Shown here piece by piece: positions 4,908-5,664 of a stretch of 5,664 bases of DNA; position 1 is the stretch's first letter, and each line of letters opens with the position of its first letter. Below the pieces are notes generated by a model. That model was not told the DNA's origin. It did no database searches and saw nothing but the letters and a program-made list of their open reading frames with translations. The DNA lies in contig CAYIWL010000051.1 in the NCBI GenBank assembly GCA_964367085.1, forward strand, positions 1-5,664, written 5' to 3'. The translations under genes were made by a program, and so were the position numbers. Origin of the DNA: JACPIN01 sp964367085. Lineage in GTDB: Archaea; Nanobdellota; Nanobdellia; SCGC-AAA011-G17; ARS1403.

Positions 4908-5189
4908 ATGCCAGAATATGAAAACTTAAAAGAAAAGAAATCTGTTTTAGTTGGAAATATATTATTCTGGATTTTATTTGTTCTTGGAATAATTGTATTT
5001 CTATGGGCATTGCTGGGAAACTCTCCTACACTTGAGCAGGCGTTGTTGATTTTCATTTTGGGGATGGTTATAAAAAATAGCTTTAGTATTAACACAAAAA
5101 CTGAATTAACAAAACAAAGATTAGAAAATCTAGAAAATAAATTTAATTCCCTAGCTTTGGATTTTAAAGGCCATATCAAACATAAATAG
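4908..5189 (+). CDS. Small two-pass membrane protein with C-terminal coiled coil
   Basis: This 93-aa protein starts with a charged segment (MPEYENLKEKKS), followed by two predicted membrane helices (about 12-37, NILFWILFVLGIIVFLWALL; about 42-60, LEQALLIFILGMVIKN). An amphipathic, coiled-coil-like helix (TELTKQRLENLENKFNSLAL) and a basic tail (HIKHK) finish it. With both termini in the cytoplasm, the coiled coil could bring together soluble partners, perhaps the 40-aa protein encoded next. The start is set by AAGGAG 8 nt upstream. No enzyme motif is present and the family is not recognised. The open frame on the opposite strand over the same bases has no supporting signals. Confidence -1.
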   Translation: MPEYENLKEKKSVLVGNILFWILFVLGIIVFLWALLGNSPTLEQALLIFILGMVIKNSFSINTKTELTKQRLENLENKFNSLALDFKGHIKHK

Positions 5190-5221
5190 ACCATCTTTTG
5201 AAATAAAGGAATGGATTAAGA

Positions 5222-5344
5222 ATGGCAGCGCCAGAGAATTCAAAAGATAAGTTGAAGCTTAAAATTGCAGAGGAAGAATTAAATAAATTTAATAAGTTAA
5301 TAGATGGTCATAGAAGGCTGCTTACAGCGATAGGCTGCCTCTAG
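5222..5344 (+). CDS. Small charged helical protein (40 aa)
   Basis: A 40-residue frame reads as a soluble amphipathic helix: NSKDKLKLKIAEEELNKFNK, then LIDGHRRLLTAIGCL at the end. AAAGGA at 5205-5210 lies 11 nt upstream, a little far but usable; an earlier ATG at 5211 stops after two codons. It sits 32 bp after the 93-aa gene and just before a T-rich terminator, so it is probably the last gene of this operon. The Lys/Glu pattern could pair with the coiled coil of its neighbour (inference). Function unknown. Confidence -1.
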   Translation: MAAPENSKDKLKLKIAEEELNKFNKLIDGHRRLLTAIGCL

Positions 5345-5349
5345 AAAAC

Positions 5350-5372
5350 TTTTTGTTTTTTTATCTTTTTGT
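5350..5372 (+). terminator. T-rich archaeal-type terminator
   Basis: Three T runs (5350-5354, 5356-5362, 5366-5370) follow 5 bp after the stop of the 40-aa gene. Poly-T tracts without a hairpin are the usual archaeal terminator. Confidence -1.
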
Positions 5373-5617
5373 TGCCTTAGATAGTAAATATTACTAGCAG
5401 AACCTTTTAAGAAAAGCTTCACTAAGATTAGTAGAATTTGAAAGCTGGGTTTCATAAATTACTAGAAATTGAGATTGCTGATCTTACTGGAATTTTTGCT
5501 TGAAATGGCTTTGGGAAGTGGTTTAAGGGGATTTTGATGTGGATTGTTGTGCTTGGTAGATTCACTTTTTTCTGCTCTGTGCTGAAACCGCTATTGCCTT
5601 AGTTTTTTCGAAAGACA
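5373..5617. other. Intergenic region without recognisable gene
   Basis: No start-bearing frame of useful length and no tRNA-like fold was seen. A minus-strand stretch around 5450-5590 stays open for about 48 codons without a start codon and does not resemble the tail proteins. The 11-nt string gcttgaaatgg occurs here near 5500 and again at 4-14, which may be chance. Confidence -1.
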
Positions 5618-5625
5618 TATAAATA
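5618..5625 (+). promoter_or_regulatory. TATA box of downstream gene
   Basis: tataaata with an A-rich stretch (gaaaga) just upstream as a possible BRE. Its upstream end is 28 bp before the ATG at 5646, matching the other leaderless promoters in the window. Confidence -1.
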
Positions 5626-5645
5626 TGAAAATTGATAGGTTTATT

Positions 5646-5664
5646 ATGCAAAAGATGATTCAAG
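5646..5664 (+). CDS. Start of an unknown gene, cut by the window edge
   Basis: Only MQKMIQ is visible. The start at 5646 is preferred because of its spacing from the TATA box at 5618-5625. An in-frame ATG at 5625 (MKIDRFI...) is possible, but it overlaps the TATA box and has no Shine-Dalgarno. Product cannot be judged. Confidence -1.

Noticed and set aside
4889..5194. Minus-strand 101-codon frame
   Set aside because: Shadow of the 93-aa membrane protein gene, which has a Shine-Dalgarno, operon context and membrane helices.
1..5664. CRISPR array, tRNA or rRNA genes
   Set aside because: No regularly spaced direct repeats with spacers and no cloverleaf or T-loop pattern were seen on either strand.

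Overview
The window looks archaeal and AT-rich, most likely from a small-genome DPANN-type archaeon (Woesearchaeota/Pacearchaeota-like) or an element living in one. This rests on four TATA boxes placed about 26-31 bp (from the box's upstream end) before start codons, which implies leaderless transcripts. Genes inside operons instead carry Shine-Dalgarno sites. A wHTH-nucleotidyltransferase/HEPN pair and tiny membrane proteins also fit. The lineage is an inference; no rRNA, tRNA or informational gene is present to fix it.

Layout. Positions 1-474 (minus) hold the 5'-truncated remnant of a tail-fibre-like beta-structured protein. Positions 475-3220 (minus) hold a compact accessory module, read in the order: S23/Avd-like four-helix-bundle protein (3220-2711); a fusion of a transposase-type zinc ribbon and HTH with a RecB/Cas4-like PD-(D/E)XK nuclease (2742-1612); a HEPN protein (1580-1080); and a winged-helix + MNT nucleotidyltransferase (1083-475). 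The last two form a HepT/MntA-type toxin-antitoxin pair. Their promoter lies inside a perfect 20-bp palindrome, with a third half-site reaching into the nuclease stop codon, so autoregulation is likely. Positions 3374-4033 (minus) encode a tail-fibre-like protein with a GNVGIGT beta repeat and a C-terminal coiled coil. Positions 4034-4822 hold no intact gene: there are three decayed coiled-coil tails of similar proteins, a second copy of a 75-bp element that also sits at the 3' end of the intact tail-like gene, a spaced inverted repeat, and a large hairpin. Positions 4823-5344 (plus) are an operon of three very small proteins (27, 93 and 40 aa), the first two being membrane proteins, followed by a T-rich terminator. 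After about 250 bp without a gene, a new leaderless gene starts at 5646 and runs off the window.

How it fits together. The tail-like sequences on both sides of the nuclease/HEPN-MNT block, sharing a 17-nt identical stretch, suggest a defence or addiction cassette inserted into, or recombined within, a repetitive surface-protein or tail-fibre locus. The least familiar part is the pairing of the four-helix-bundle gene with a nuclease that carries the DNA-binding head of a transposase. No transposase catalytic domain, integrase, reverse transcriptase or CRISPR array is visible in the window.
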